Source: Bradyrhizobium pachyrhizi
GTDB lineage: Bacteria > Pseudomonadota > Alphaproteobacteria > Rhizobiales > Xanthobacteraceae
DNA length: 64,000 bases
Reading direction: 5' to 3'
Assembly: GCF_001189245.1 (NCBI RefSeq)
Contig: NZ_LFIQ01000088.1
Span: forward strand, 62,286-126,285
Positions 1 through 9,923 of the stretch are shown one piece after another (position 1 is the stretch's first letter; each line of letters begins with the position of its first letter). The position numbers were made by a program, and so were the translations under genes. A model generated the notes under the pieces. The model ran no database searches. It was not told where the DNA came from and was given only the letters and a program-made list of their open reading frames with translations.

Positions 1-6
1 AGCTTT

Positions 7-764
7 TCAGTTCTTCAGCCGGTAGCCGGTTCTGAAGATCCACCCCACGATGGCCATGCAGGCGACCAGGAAGCCCACGGTCATGCCGAGACTCAGCGGC
101 ACGCTGACATCGGCGATCTCGTAGAAGCTCCAGCGGAAGCCGGAGATCAGATAGACCACGGGATTGAGCAGCGTGATGGTGCGCCAGCCCGACGGCAGCA
201 TGTTCACCGAATAGAAGCTGCCGCCGAGGAAGGTCAGCGGCGTCACCACCAGCATCGGGATCATCTGCAGCTTCTCGAAGCCGTCGGCCCAGATGCCGAT
301 GATGAAGCCGAACAGGCTGAAGGTGACCGCCGTCAGCACCAGGAACGTCAGCATCCACGCCGGATGCTGGATATGCAAGGGTACGAAAAGTCCGGCGGTC
401 GCCAGGATGATGAGGCCGAGGATGATCGACTTGGTGGCGGCGGCGCCGACATAGCCGATGACGATCTCGAAATAGGAGATCGGCGCCGACAGGATCTCGT
501 AGATCGTGCCGACGAATTTCGGGAAGTAGATGCCGAACGAGGCGTTGGAGATGCTCTGAGTCAGCACCGACAGCATCACGAGCCCCGGCACGATGAAGGT
601 GCCGTAGCTGACGCCCTCGACCTCGGTGATGCGCGAGCCGATCGCGGCGCCGAACACCACGAAATACAGCGAGGTCGACACCACCGGCGAGACGATGCTC
701 TGCAGCAGCGTGCGCCAGGTGCGCGCCATTTCGAACAGATAGATGGCCCGGATTGCGCGGTAGT

Positions 765-768
<4 letters not shown>
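7..768 (-). CDS. ABC-2 type exporter permease (YadH-like)
   Basis: Membrane subunit of an ABC exporter. The protein is 253 residues, the usual length for the YadH/NodJ type, with about six hydrophobic segments and a late Leu-Asn-Pro-Val-Val-Tyr motif typical of ABC-2 permeases. The ATG at 766-768 overlaps the stop of the upstream ATPase gene by four bases (ATGA), so the two are translationally coupled and surely form one transporter. A reading frame extends upstream to 1404, but that part only shadows the ATPase gene. The exported substrate cannot be told from sequence; drug, lipid or polysaccharide export are all possible. The gene is complete, with its stop at 7-9. Confidence 0.93.
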
Positions 769-1688
<920 letters not shown>

Positions 1689-1834
1689 GGAGAGTCGGTG
1701 AGCGTGAGGGAGGGGGCGCGCGCGGATTGGGGCCCGGGCGGGATGCGGGTCAAGCGCAGATAGGGACGTATGATCCGTTCTGCAATCACCCGCCGGGGCA
1801 GAAATTTATTCCGCGGCGTGGCGGAAATGCTGCT

Positions 1835-2527
1835 TCAGTGCTTCTTGGCTGACTTCGCCGGCTTCTTGGCGGCGGCCGCCGGGGCAGGGTGCGCGGGCGG
1901 CGCGCTGTCGGCGACCTTCGCGACCAGCATGATCTGCACCTGGTTGTTGACCGGCGCGTTGGGTTTGGTCGGGTCGAGCAACTGCTCTTCGCCAAGCCCG
2001 ACCGATTGCAGGCGCTTCGCGGTGATCTTGAAGGTGTTGACCAGGATGTCGCGGATCGCGTCGGCGCGCCGCTGGCTCAGCAGCACATTGTTCTCGCGTC
2101 GTCCGGTCGATTCGATGTGGCCGACGATCAGGAAGGTGTAGGGCAGCAGCGAGGAGTGCGTCAGTGCATCGGCGATCCGCCCGACCGTCTGATACGATTC
2201 CGGCAGCACGATCGGCGTGTCGACGTCGAACGCGATGTCGACGTTGAACGTCGGCAGCTTGGTCAGATCGGGAGCGATCGGCGGCCGCTTCGAGGGCGGC
2301 GGCTCGTTCTTCGATCGCGACTTCGATCGTTCGGCCACCTGCTGGCGCAGCGCGGGGACATCGATCTCGGCATCTGTCTCGTAACGATTGAGCTTGGCGA
2401 TGACGTCGTCGCGCGTGATGGCGGTCTGTGCACGCCCCAGTGCAATCGGCATCACCAGCAAAGCCAGCGTGCCCAGCAGGGCCAAAAGGCCAGGATCGCG
2501 CAAGCCTCGCCTCGACAGCCGCATCAT
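1835..2527 (-). CDS. OmpA-family periplasmic/outer-membrane protein
   Basis: A 230-residue exported protein. The N-terminus has basic residues followed by a hydrophobic stretch ending near Ala-Gln at about 34, which reads as a signal peptide. The C-terminal half (about 90-205) is an OmpA-like peptidoglycan-binding domain: a VGHIESTGRRENNVLLSQRR stretch resembles the family's GHTD..G...N..LS.RRA motif. The usual Asp after GH is replaced (GHIES), so meso-diaminopimelate binding may be weakened. The tail is rich in Ala, Pro and Lys. The start at 2525-2527 overlaps the stop of the upstream Cys-rich gene (ATGA), so the two secreted proteins are co-translated. It probably tethers something to the cell wall. 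Confidence 0.85.
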   Translation of the reverse strand: MMRLSRRGLRDPGLLALLGTLALLVMPIALGRAQTAITRDDVIAKLNRYETDAEIDVPALRQQVAERSKSRSKNEPPPSKRPPIAPDLTKLPTFNVDIAFDVDTPIVLPESYQTVGRIADALTHSSLLPYTFLIVGHIESTGRRENNVLLSQRRADAIRDILVNTFKITAKRLQSVGLGEEQLLDPTKPNAPVNNQVQIMLVAKVADSAPPAHPAPAAAAKKPAKSAKKH

Positions 2528-2937
2528 TGATACCCCGCGTCATTGATCGCCTGGGTGCAGTTGCGGCTGAGGCCTTTGGCGCTGACGAGGCAGGGCACCG
2601 ACTTGCTGGTCTCCTTGGTCGAGCCGCCGCAAACCTTGACGATCTCGCGGGTGCAGGCATTCGCAACGGTGACGCGCGCTGCGATCCGCTTCTGGATCGC
2701 ATCGAGGGTGGAGAAGTAGCTCTCCTTGCACTGTGGCGATATCACGTCGCGGTTGCGCGACAGGCATTCCTTGAGGCGGTTGGAGTCGAGATTGACGCCG
2801 CGGCAGTTGGCGGTGATGTCGGCGCCGCAGGCCTTGGCCAGTTGCGCTGCAGAATCGCCAAAGCTCATCGTCTCCGCGACCGCCAGCGACGGCGCAGTGA
2901 GCGCAATGATAAAAAGGAAAAACCTCCCCCGGACCAT
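2524..2937 (-). CDS. secreted cysteine-rich protein, function unknown
   Basis: A 137-residue protein with a clear signal peptide (about residues 1-21, ending Ala-Val-Ala-Glu). The mature part holds eight cysteines in a spacing reminiscent of the cysteine-rich GLG1 repeat seen in small rhizobial periplasmic proteins: CGADITANC, ECL, QC, ACT, VCG, CLV and NCT. The even number suggests disulfide bonds in the periplasm. It is coupled by an ATGA overlap to the OmpA-like gene, so both may work at the envelope. No enzymatic motif is visible. The family assignment is from the Cys pattern only. Confidence 0.8.
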   Translation of the reverse strand: MVRGRFFLFIIALTAPSLAVAETMSFGDSAAQLAKACGADITANCRGVNLDSNRLKECLSRNRDVISPQCKESYFSTLDAIQKRIAARVTVANACTREIVKVCGGSTKETSKSVPCLVSAKGLSRNCTQAINDAGYQ

Positions 2938-3026
2938 GGGGCCATCTCAACCCATGAAATCAACTGGGGTCAAGGGCTACCAACAGAGAAGGCCGCCAAA
3001 GAAGGCCGCCAAAGAAGGTCGCTATG

Positions 3027-5588
3027 TCACACCCGTTCCACAAAGCTGTCGACCACCTTCTTCTCGCCGGCCTTTTCGAAGGCGATGGTCAGCTTGTTGC
3101 CGTCGATCTTCACCACATGGCCGTAGCCGAATTTCTGGTGAAATACCCGGTCGTCCAGCGAAAAATCCGACGTTGTGCCGGTGGACTTCGCCACCAGCTC
3201 GCCCTCGATCACGACAGGGCCGCGCTTGGTGCGATTGAAGCTTTCGGAGGAAAAGGAGGATTGCCGCTCCTCGAAGCCGCTGCCGCTACGGCCCCCGCCG
3301 CGGTTGCGGTTGGCCTGGGCGCGCTGCCAGCCCGGGGTCGAATAGCTCGAGCCGAATGATTCGAGGTTGTCGAAGCGCGAGGCGCCGTAGCCGCCGCTGC
3401 CCCAGCCCGATCCGCCCTTGGATTCGGTGATCTCGACATTGTGCGCCGGCAGCTCGTCGAGGAAGCGCGAGGGGATCGTGGTCGACCAGGTGCCATGGAT
3501 GCGGCGGTTGGTGGCGAAATAGATCTTGGCGCGGCGGCGCGCGCGGGTCAGCCCGACATGGGCGAGGCGGCGCTCCTCCTCGAGCCCGGCGCGGCCCTGT
3601 TCGTCCAGCGTGCGCTGGCTCGGAAACAGGCCTTCCTCCCAGCCCGGCAGGAACACGTTGTCGAATTCCAGCCCCTTCGCCGAATGCAGCGTCATCAGCG
3701 ACACCGCCTCGTCGCCGCCATCGCCGTCGCGGTCCATCACCAGCGAGATGTGTTCGAGAAACCCTTGCAGGTTCTCGAATTCCTCCATAGAGCGCACCAG
3801 CTCCTTGAGGTTCTCCAGCCGGCCGGCGGCATCAGCCGAGCGGTCCTTCTGCCACATCTCGGTGTAGCCGCTCTCGTCGAGCACGATCTCGGCGAGCTCG
3901 GTATGCGAGGTGACCTCGCGCTGGGCGCGCCAGCGGTCGAACTGCATGACGAGATCGCGCAAGGAGCCGCGCGCCTTCGGCTTCAGCTCGTCGGTCTCGA
4001 CCACGGCGCGCGCCGCCTCGAACAGCGGAATGCGGCGCTTGCGGGCATGGTCGTGCAGCAGCTGCACGGTGGCGTCGCCGAGTCCCCGTTTGGGCACGTT
4101 GACGATGCGCTCGAAGGCGAGATCGTCGGCCGGCGAATTGATGGTGCGCAAATAGGCCAGCGCATCGCGGATTTCGGCGCGCTCGTAGAATCGGGGGCCG
4201 CCGATCACGCGGTAGGGCAGGCCGAGCGTGACGAAGCGGTCTTCGAACTCGCGCATCTGGAACGAGGCGCGCACCAGGATGGCGACGTCGTTGAGGTTTT
4301 CACCTGTGCGCTGCAGCTCCTCGAGCTCCTCGCCGATCGCGCGCGCTTCCTCTTCCGAATCCCAGGAGCCGGTGACGGTGACCTTCTCGCCGTCGACATC
4401 CTCGGTGCGCAGCGTCTTGCCGAGCCGGCCTTCATTATGCGCGATCAGATGCGAGGCCGCGGCCAGGATGTGGCCGGTGGAGCGGTAATTGCGCTCGAGG
4501 CGGATGACCTTGGCGCCGGGGAAATCGTGCTCGAAGCGCAGGATGTTGTCGACCTCGGCGCCGCGCCAGCCATAGATCGACTGGTCGTCGTCGCCGACGC
4601 AGCAGATGTTCTTCGGTGGCGAGGCGGAGGCTGCAGCCGCGTTCTCCGTCATTCCGGGATGCGCCGTAGGGGCAGACCCGGAATCTCGAGCTGAGTCCTC
4701 ATGACCTCTGGATTCCGGGTTCGCATCTTCGATGCGCCCCGGAATGACGTCGGCAAGGCGACGCTCCGGCCGCGACGGCGCCTGCGACAGCAGGCGCAGC
4801 CACAGATACTGCGCGACGTTGGTGTCCTGATATTCGTCGACCAGGATGAACCTGAAGCGGTTCTGGTACTGCCGCAGCACATCGGGATTTTCGCGGAACA
4901 GCCGGATGTTCTCGAGCAGCAGGTCGCCGAAATCGGCCGCGTTGAGGATCTTCAATCGCTCCTGATAGGTCGCGTAGATCTTGCCGCCCTTGCCGTTGCC
5001 GAACGAGGCGGCTTCGCCCGCCGGCACCTGCGACGGCGACAATCCGCGGTTCTTCCAGCCGTCGATCAGGCCGGCCAGCATCCGCGCGGGCCAGCGCTTG
5101 TCGTCGATGTTCTCGGCCTGCAGCAATTGCTTCAACAGCCGCACCTGGTCGTCGACGTCGAGCACCGTGAAGTTGGATTTCAGCTGCACCAGCTCGGCAT
5201 GGATGCGCAGGATGCGGCCGCCGATCGAGTGGAAGGTGCCGAGCCACGGCATGCCCTCGACCGCCTGGCCGAGCATCTGCCCGAGCCGCAGCTTCATCTC
5301 GCGCGCTGCCTTGTTGGTGAAGGTCACCGACAGGATCTCGTGCGGCCGCGCGCGGCCCTGGCTCAGGATATGCGCGATGCGCGTCGTCAGGACGCGTGTC
5401 TTGCCGGTGCCGGCGCCGGCAAGCACCAGCACCGGACCGTCGAGCGTCTCGACCGCCTCGCGCTGCTCCGGATTGAGGCCGTTCAGATATTGCGGACCGG
5501 CCGCCGCCCGCGCACGCGCGGCGATGCCGCCAGCCGCCGGCTGGTGCTCGGGAACGTCGTGATGGGGCAATTTGTTCGGCTCGGTCAT
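3027..5588 (-). CDS. uvrD: UvrD/PcrA-type DNA helicase with an in-frame repeat insertion
   Basis: Superfamily 1 3'-5' helicase of nucleotide excision and mismatch repair. It shows Walker A GAGTGKT (about residue 58), motif II VDEYQDTN, motif III VGDDDQSIYGWRGA, motif IV RLERNYRS, motif V LMTLHSAKGLEFD and motif VI VGLTRARR. The C-terminal tail ends in the Tudor-like DDRVFHQKFGYG...IAFEKAG segment of PcrA/UvrD. I take the ATG at 5586-5588 (MTEPNK...), giving 853 residues; a reading frame runs on to 5735 without family resemblance. Residues about 280-314, between motifs II and III, are encoded by a palindromic repeat (4648-4748) and are absent from the normal helicase core. A low-complexity Gly/Ser-rich stretch precedes the Tudor-like tail. 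Confidence 0.95.
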   Translation of the reverse strand: MTEPNKLPHHDVPEHQPAAGGIAARARAAAGPQYLNGLNPEQREAVETLDGPVLVLAGAGTGKTRVLTTRIAHILSQGRARPHEILSVTFTNKAAREMKLRLGQMLGQAVEGMPWLGTFHSIGGRILRIHAELVQLKSNFTVLDVDDQVRLLKQLLQAENIDDKRWPARMLAGLIDGWKNRGLSPSQVPAGEAASFGNGKGGKIYATYQERLKILNAADFGDLLLENIRLFRENPDVLRQYQNRFRFILVDEYQDTNVAQYLWLRLLSQAPSRPERRLADVIPGRIEDANPESRGHEDSARDSGSAPTAHPGMTENAAAASASPPKNICCVGDDDQSIYGWRGAEVDNILRFEHDFPGAKVIRLERNYRSTGHILAAASHLIAHNEGRLGKTLRTEDVDGEKVTVTGSWDSEEEARAIGEELEELQRTGENLNDVAILVRASFQMREFEDRFVTLGLPYRVIGGPRFYERAEIRDALAYLRTINSPADDLAFERIVNVPKRGLGDATVQLLHDHARKRRIPLFEAARAVVETDELKPKARGSLRDLVMQFDRWRAQREVTSHTELAEIVLDESGYTEMWQKDRSADAAGRLENLKELVRSMEEFENLQGFLEHISLVMDRDGDGGDEAVSLMTLHSAKGLEFDNVFLPGWEEGLFPSQRTLDEQGRAGLEEERRLAHVGLTRARRRAKIYFATNRRIHGTWSTTIPSRFLDELPAHNVEITESKGGSGWGSGGYGASRFDNLESFGSSYSTPGWQRAQANRNRGGGRSGSGFEERQSSFSSESFNRTKRGPVVIEGELVAKSTGTTSDFSLDDRVFHQKFGYGHVVKIDGNKLTIAFEKAGEKKVVDSFVERV
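4648..4748. repeat. palindromic repeat inside the uvrD coding frame
   Basis: A 101-bp element bounded by inverted ends GTCATTCCGGG and CCCCGGAATGAC, with an inner repeat of ATTCCGGGT and ACCCGGAAT. Its reverse complement resembles the intergenic element at 49608-49708, which is also 101 bp: both share the GTC(A/G)TTCCGGGGCG start, a CTCGAGATTCCGGGT core and a TCCGGAATGAC end. Here the element lies in uvrD without breaking the frame and adds about 34 residues between helicase motifs II and III. Confidence 0.85.
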
Positions 5589-5881
5589 TGGCGAATCGTC
5601 TCGGCCCCACGATGGCACCGCAGGATGGTGAAGGGGAGCCTTCTTAACAGGGATTGAAGGCCATATAGGGCCTGATCGGCCGTTTTGACAGGTTTTATCG
5701 CGGCTGACGGGAACGCTTTTGGCAGCAGCCCGCACTCGATCCCGGTTCCGGAAATCGGCGAAAATTTCGCGGTTTCATGCTCAGGAACCAGCATTTCCCC
5801 GCCGGATTGTTTCAACGGGTGCGGCGCCGGGCAGAGGTCCGCGCCAAGCAACAACAGGGAAAACGAAGCGGAGTTTTGATC

Positions 5882-6055
5882 ATGCTGAGCTGGGTCGTCA
5901 CGTTCCTGGTCATCGCCCTGATCGCGGGCATTTTGGGCTTTGGCGGCATCGCCGGCGCCTCCGTCGAAATCGCCAAGGCGATCTTCTTCATCGCCGTCAT
6001 CCTGTTTCTGGTGTCGGCGGTGGTCGGATTGGTGCGCGGTCGCACCAGGGTCTAG
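5882..6055 (+). CDS. DUF1328 small membrane protein (YtjA-like)
   Basis: A 57-residue protein made almost entirely of two membrane segments (about 4-24 and 31-51) separated by a short Gly/Ala-rich turn, ending in a basic tail GRTRV. Length and the [15 protein letters not shown] pattern fit the DUF1328/YtjA family of small stress-associated inner-membrane proteins. The reading frame continues upstream to 5777, but only the ATG at 5882 gives the family start. It lies divergently from uvrD. Function is unknown. Confidence 0.85.
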   Translation: MLSWVVTFLVIALIAGILGFGGIAGASVEIAKAIFFIAVILFLVSAVVGLVRGRTRV

Positions 6056-6097
6056 CGGAGGCCGCCAACCGGCGGCCGCTTCGCTTGCAACGCCATG

Positions 6098-6613
6098 CTA
6101 CTTCGCCGAGGGCATCGCCACGTTGCGGCCGATGCCCTCGGGACGCGATACGCCCGCATAGCTGTCCACGATCGCTTGTGCGCGGGCGCGGATATCGGGC
6201 GGAAACGGCGCCACCTTGCGCGCCTCCATGTCGATGTGCAGCGTGAGGTTTTCCGAGGTCGCGGAGAGCCAGCCTTCGGTGGCATGGCGCAGCTCCTCAA
6301 ATGTGTGCAGCCGCTTCTCGTCGGCGCCGAGCAGGTAGACCTGGACTTGCACGGGATCGCCGAGATGAATCTCCCTGAGATAGCGGACGTGGCACTCGGC
6401 GGTGAAGGTCGAGCAGTGCCGCGCCTTCATGTAGTCCGGCCCGATGCCGAGTTGCAGCCACATCTCGTCGATGGCGCGGTCGAACATCACATTGTAGTAC
6501 GCCATGTTGAGATGGCCGTTGTAGTCGATCCATTGCGGCTCGATCTGCATCACCGAGGATCTGAACGGGGCAGATGGAAGCGGCATCTCGCTGGTGGCAG
6601 TCGCTGAAGTCAT
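6098..6613 (-). CDS. acyl-CoA thioesterase-like hotdog protein
   Basis: A 171-residue single hotdog-fold protein of the 4-hydroxybenzoyl-CoA thioesterase type. The N-terminal WIDYNGHLNMAYYNVMFDRA motif is the catalytic helix region of this family, with Asp-Tyr-Asn-Gly-His-Leu-Asn conserved. Its sequence also resembles the thioesterase domains fused to L-carnitine dehydrogenase. It should hydrolyse an acyl-CoA, but the substrate is not evident. The gene lies divergently from the FAD-linked oxidase at 6747, with a 133-bp shared upstream region. A very long reading frame on this strand (6297-8495) is only a shadow of the opposite gene. Confidence 0.85.
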   Translation of the reverse strand: MTSATATSEMPLPSAPFRSSVMQIEPQWIDYNGHLNMAYYNVMFDRAIDEMWLQLGIGPDYMKARHCSTFTAECHVRYLREIHLGDPVQVQVYLLGADEKRLHTFEELRHATEGWLSATSENLTLHIDMEARKVAPFPPDIRARAQAIVDSYAGVSRPEGIGRNVAMPSAK

Positions 6614-6746
6614 GATCCGTCCCCGGTTCGTTGGCGTTCGAGCATGAGCTTTTCTGTGACTCCGGCGTCCACTTTTTCAAGTCAGGCTCTCTTGACCCCT
6701 TATACAAGCTTTGCCACGGTCGGCTAAAGGTGGGAGGAAATTTGAC

Positions 6747-8171
6747 GTGGCGACAACGATTTCGGGCAATGTGACGCGACCTGATCCGCAGGCCCTGAAG
6801 CGCGCGATCGACGCGCTGGCGGCGCGGTTTGGCAACCGGCTCGTCACGTCGCAGGCGGTGCGCGAACAGCACGCCCATACCACCACATGGCTGCCGACCC
6901 AGCCGCCGGACGCTGTCGTGATGGCGCAGGAAACCGCCGACATCCAGGACGTGGTACGAATCTGCGCCGCCAATCGCGTGCCGGTCATCGCCTTCGGTAC
7001 CGGAACCTCGCTCGAGGGTCAGGTCAACGCGCCCGCGGGCGGCATCTGCATCGATCTGCGCGACATGAACAAGGTGCTTGAGGTCCATGCCGAGGACCTC
7101 GACTGCGTGATCCAGCCCGGCGTGACGCGGAAGGCGCTCAACGAGCATCTGCGCGACCAGGGCCTGTTCTTTCCGATCGATCCCGGCGCCGACGCCTCGC
7201 TCGGCGGCATGACCTCGACCCGTGCCTCCGGCACCAACGCGGTGCGCTACGGCACCATGCGCGAGAACGTGCTGGCGCTGAAGGTGGTGCGCGGCGACGG
7301 CGAGATCATCACGACCGGCACGCGCGCCAAGAAGTCGTCGGCCGGTTACGACCTGACGCATCTGTTCGTCGGCGCCGAAGGCACGCTCGGCATCATCTCC
7401 GAACTGACCATCCGTCTGCGCGGCATTCCCGACACGATCGCGGCGGCGGCCTGTTCGTTCGACACGGTGCGTGGCGCCTGCCAGGCCACGATCCTCGCGA
7501 TCCAGACCGGCATTCCGGTCGCCCGGATCGAGCTGCTCAATGCCGCGCAGGTGAAAGCCTGCAACAGCTATTCGAAGCTGTCGCTGCCGGAGACGCCGCT
7601 GCTGCTGCTGGAATTCCACGGCAGCGAGGTCGAGGTCGCCGAGCAGTCGAAGAATTTCCGCGACATCGCCGCCGAATGCGGCGGCGGCGACTTCACCTGG
7701 ACCACCAAGCCTGAAGACCGGTCCAAGCTGTGGCAGGCCCGGCACGACGCCTACTGGTCGGTGAAGGCGCTGCGACCCGGCGACAGTATCGGCGTGGTCG
7801 CGACCGACGTCTGCGTGCCGATCTCGCGGCTCGCCGACTGCGTCACGGAGACCGAGGAGGATCTGCAGCGGCTCAACCTGCTGTCGCCGATCGTCGGCCA
7901 TGTCGGCGACGGCAATTTCCACTGCTCGCTGCTCTGCGACGTCAACGACAAGGGCGAGATGGCGCGCGGCGAGGAGTTCATGCACCGCCTGGTCGAGCGC
8001 GCCCAGGCCATGGGCGGCACCTGCACCGGCGAGCATGGCATCGGGCAGGGCAAGCAGAAATACTTGCAGGCCGAGCTCGGCCCGGAGGCGCTCGACGCGA
8101 TGCGGGCGCTGAAGCAGGCACTCGACCCGCAAAACATCTTCAATCCCGGAAAGATCGTCCCGGCCGCCTGA
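6747..8171 (+). CDS. FAD-linked oxidase, D-lactate/glycolate dehydrogenase (GlcD/Dld) family
   Basis: Flavoprotein oxidising an alpha-hydroxy acid, most likely D-lactate or glycolate. The N-terminal PCMH-type FAD domain (about 50-230) has PVIAFGTGTSLEGQV and the LGGMTSTRASGTNAVRYGTMRENVL stretch that lines the FAD site. The C-terminal FAD-oxidase domain carries the conserved HVGDGNFH motif and ends with GEHGIGQGK and NIFNPGKI, all family hallmarks. I choose the GTG at 6747 because GGGAGGAAA lies about seven bases upstream; an ATG twelve codons earlier has no such site. This gives 474 residues, normal for the family. It is a single gene with no glcE/glcF, so it is closer to the cytochrome-linked D-lactate dehydrogenase type. 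Confidence 0.92.
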   Translation: MATTISGNVTRPDPQALKRAIDALAARFGNRLVTSQAVREQHAHTTTWLPTQPPDAVVMAQETADIQDVVRICAANRVPVIAFGTGTSLEGQVNAPAGGICIDLRDMNKVLEVHAEDLDCVIQPGVTRKALNEHLRDQGLFFPIDPGADASLGGMTSTRASGTNAVRYGTMRENVLALKVVRGDGEIITTGTRAKKSSAGYDLTHLFVGAEGTLGIISELTIRLRGIPDTIAAAACSFDTVRGACQATILAIQTGIPVARIELLNAAQVKACNSYSKLSLPETPLLLLEFHGSEVEVAEQSKNFRDIAAECGGGDFTWTTKPEDRSKLWQARHDAYWSVKALRPGDSIGVVATDVCVPISRLADCVTETEEDLQRLNLLSPIVGHVGDGNFHCSLLCDVNDKGEMARGEEFMHRLVERAQAMGGTCTGEHGIGQGKQKYLQAELGPEALDAMRALKQALDPQNIFNPGKIVPAA

Positions 8172-8307
8172 GGCGTCGTCACGCCGCGCAGCGTTCGCGA
8201 GCCCGCGGGCGGCGCGTTTCACGCGCGGAACTTTTCCGCCCGCCCGGCGTCTCTCTTGTGCTGCACTGTGTTGCCGCGACGTGTGTGGTGCGCGGAGGGA
8301 GGACGTC

Positions 8308-9687
8308 GTGATCGGACGGGCAATCGGAATTGCGGTCGTGGTGCTTGCGATGGCGCTGTCGGGCGACGCGATCGCCCGAGGCGGCGGTGGGCATGGTGGC
8401 GGCCATGGCGGAGGGCATGGCGGCGGCCATGGACATGGCGGTGGCCATGGGCACGGTGGTGGCCATGGACGTGGCGGGCATGGCTTCGGCCACATGCATT
8501 TCGGCGGCGGCCATCATGGCGGGTTCGGCCGCTCGCATGCGATCTCGCGATCAGGCTTCGCCGGCCACGGCGCCTTCGCATCGCGCGGGGGCGGCAATTT
8601 CGGCCGGATGCGCAATGCCGCAATCGCGCCAGGCCATATGCGCAATGCGTTCAGCTCGCTGTCGCGCAACGGCGCATTGCGCAACGGCCGGCTGTTGAGC
8701 AACCCGGCGGCGCGTGCGCAGATCGCCGCCGCCGCGGCGCTCGCCGGCTGGCACGGCGGGACTGTCGCCAACGGCTGGTGGCAGCATCCCGGCGGCGGCT
8801 ATGGCTGGGTCGGCCCGCTGTTCTGGCCGTTCGCGTACAACGACATCTACGACTACGCGATCTGGGGCGACGACATCGGATTCTGGGGCTACGGCTATCC
8901 GGACATCTATGCCGGCATCTTCGGGCCTTATGGGTATGACGATCTCAGGGGCTATCTGCCGGAACGCCGGACGGGCCGCCGTTACCGCGGCGGCGGGCGC
9001 ATCGAGCAGATGTGCGGCAATGACAGCCGTTCGGTCGCCGGCCTGCCGGTAGATCAGATCGCGGATACGGTGCAGCCGACCGAAGCGCAATCGGCGGCGC
9101 TCGGCGAGCTCGGCAACGCGTCGCTTGCGGCTGCCCAGGTCATTCGCGCGGCATGTCCCGCGCAGGTGGTGTTGACGGCGCCGAACCGGCTCGCCGCCAT
9201 GCAGCAGCGGATCGAAGCGATGGTCACCGCGGTCGGAATCGTGAAGCCTCCGATGGAGAAGTTCTACGGCCTGCTCGATGACGAGCAGAAAGCGCGGCTC
9301 AACGCGCTCGCCGAGAACCAGCGCAAGGAAGCCGCGGCGCGCGATCCGAACGCGACGGTCGCCCAGAGCTGCGGCGCCGCACAGCCGGCCATGCAGGAGT
9401 GGCCGACCGGCGAGATCGAGACGCGGCTGCAGCTCAGCGACGCCCAGCGCGGTGCGCTTCAGGCACTGCAGGATGCCAGCGCCGACGCCGCGCGGAAGCT
9501 GAAGGCTGCGTGCCAGACCAACGAGGCGATGACCCCGCCCGCACGTCTTGCCTTCGTTGCCAGGCGGCTCGACGTCATGCTGCAGGCGGTCAAGGATGTC
9601 CGCGCCGCGCTTGAGAATTTCTACGCCACGCTCAGCGATGAGCAAAAAGCACAGTTCGAGGCGATCGGGCCGAAACGATCGGCTTAG
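8308..9687 (+). CDS. secreted Gly/His-rich protein with two LTXXQ-like (Spy/CpxP) domains
   Basis: A 459-residue exported protein. The GTG start at 8308 follows GGAGGGAGG and gives a signal peptide ending at Ala-Ile-Ala-Arg. The next 40 residues are repeated Gly-Gly-His units, then an Asn/Arg/Gly-rich stretch, then an aromatic Trp/Tyr-rich linker. The C-terminal half holds two copies of a helical domain: C..D..., AAC, then a (K/A)ALENFY.(T/L)L.DEQKA(R/Q)(L/F) end at about 335 and about 450. This DEQKA motif and helical pattern match the LTXXQ/Spy-like periplasmic family. The His-rich region could bind metals. The chaperone or metal role is inference. Confidence 0.78.
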   Translation: MIGRAIGIAVVVLAMALSGDAIARGGGGHGGGHGGGHGGGHGHGGGHGHGGGHGRGGHGFGHMHFGGGHHGGFGRSHAISRSGFAGHGAFASRGGGNFGRMRNAAIAPGHMRNAFSSLSRNGALRNGRLLSNPAARAQIAAAAALAGWHGGTVANGWWQHPGGGYGWVGPLFWPFAYNDIYDYAIWGDDIGFWGYGYPDIYAGIFGPYGYDDLRGYLPERRTGRRYRGGGRIEQMCGNDSRSVAGLPVDQIADTVQPTEAQSAALGELGNASLAAAQVIRAACPAQVVLTAPNRLAAMQQRIEAMVTAVGIVKPPMEKFYGLLDDEQKARLNALAENQRKEAAARDPNATVAQSCGAAQPAMQEWPTGEIETRLQLSDAQRGALQALQDASADAARKLKAACQTNEAMTPPARLAFVARRLDVMLQAVKDVRAALENFYATLSDEQKAQFEAIGPKRSA

Positions 9688-9721
9688 AGCCTCGTCGGTT
9701 CGCGTGAAAACGCGGCAAGCA

Positions 9722-9770
9722 AAAGCCCCGCAGCCTCGGCTCTGACGCAATCAGAACCGAAACGGGCTTT
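9722..9770 (+). terminator. probable rho-independent terminator
   Basis: Two nested stems: AAAGCCC (9722-9728) with GGGCTTT (9764-9770), and inside it a near-perfect ten-base stem 9736-9745 with 9751-9760 around a five-base loop. The 3' arm ends in TTT, fitting termination after the LTXXQ-like gene. Confidence 0.6.
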
Positions 9771-9923
9771 ATTCCATGAGTTCGACATCAATTCGCGCGC
9801 GGATCCGCCGCGGGTGTGGCTGCCGGGCCATAGTGTGCACCTCTTGCTCGGCACCGAGTCGACTCTGCGGTTCACAGGTTGCGCCAAGGCCAGCTATGTT
9901 TGCCGTGCTTTCAAGGTGCGGCG

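Noticed and set aside
6297..8495. Very long open frame on the minus strand across the FAD-oxidase gene
   Set aside because: It is His/Arg/Pro-rich low-complexity sequence with no motif, created by GC-rich codon use of the plus-strand oxidase, which has clear family motifs.
8370..8500. Gly-Gly-His coding repeat considered as a tandem DNA repeat or CRISPR
   Set aside because: The period is irregular, in frame with the protein and lacks spacers, so it is low-complexity coding sequence.
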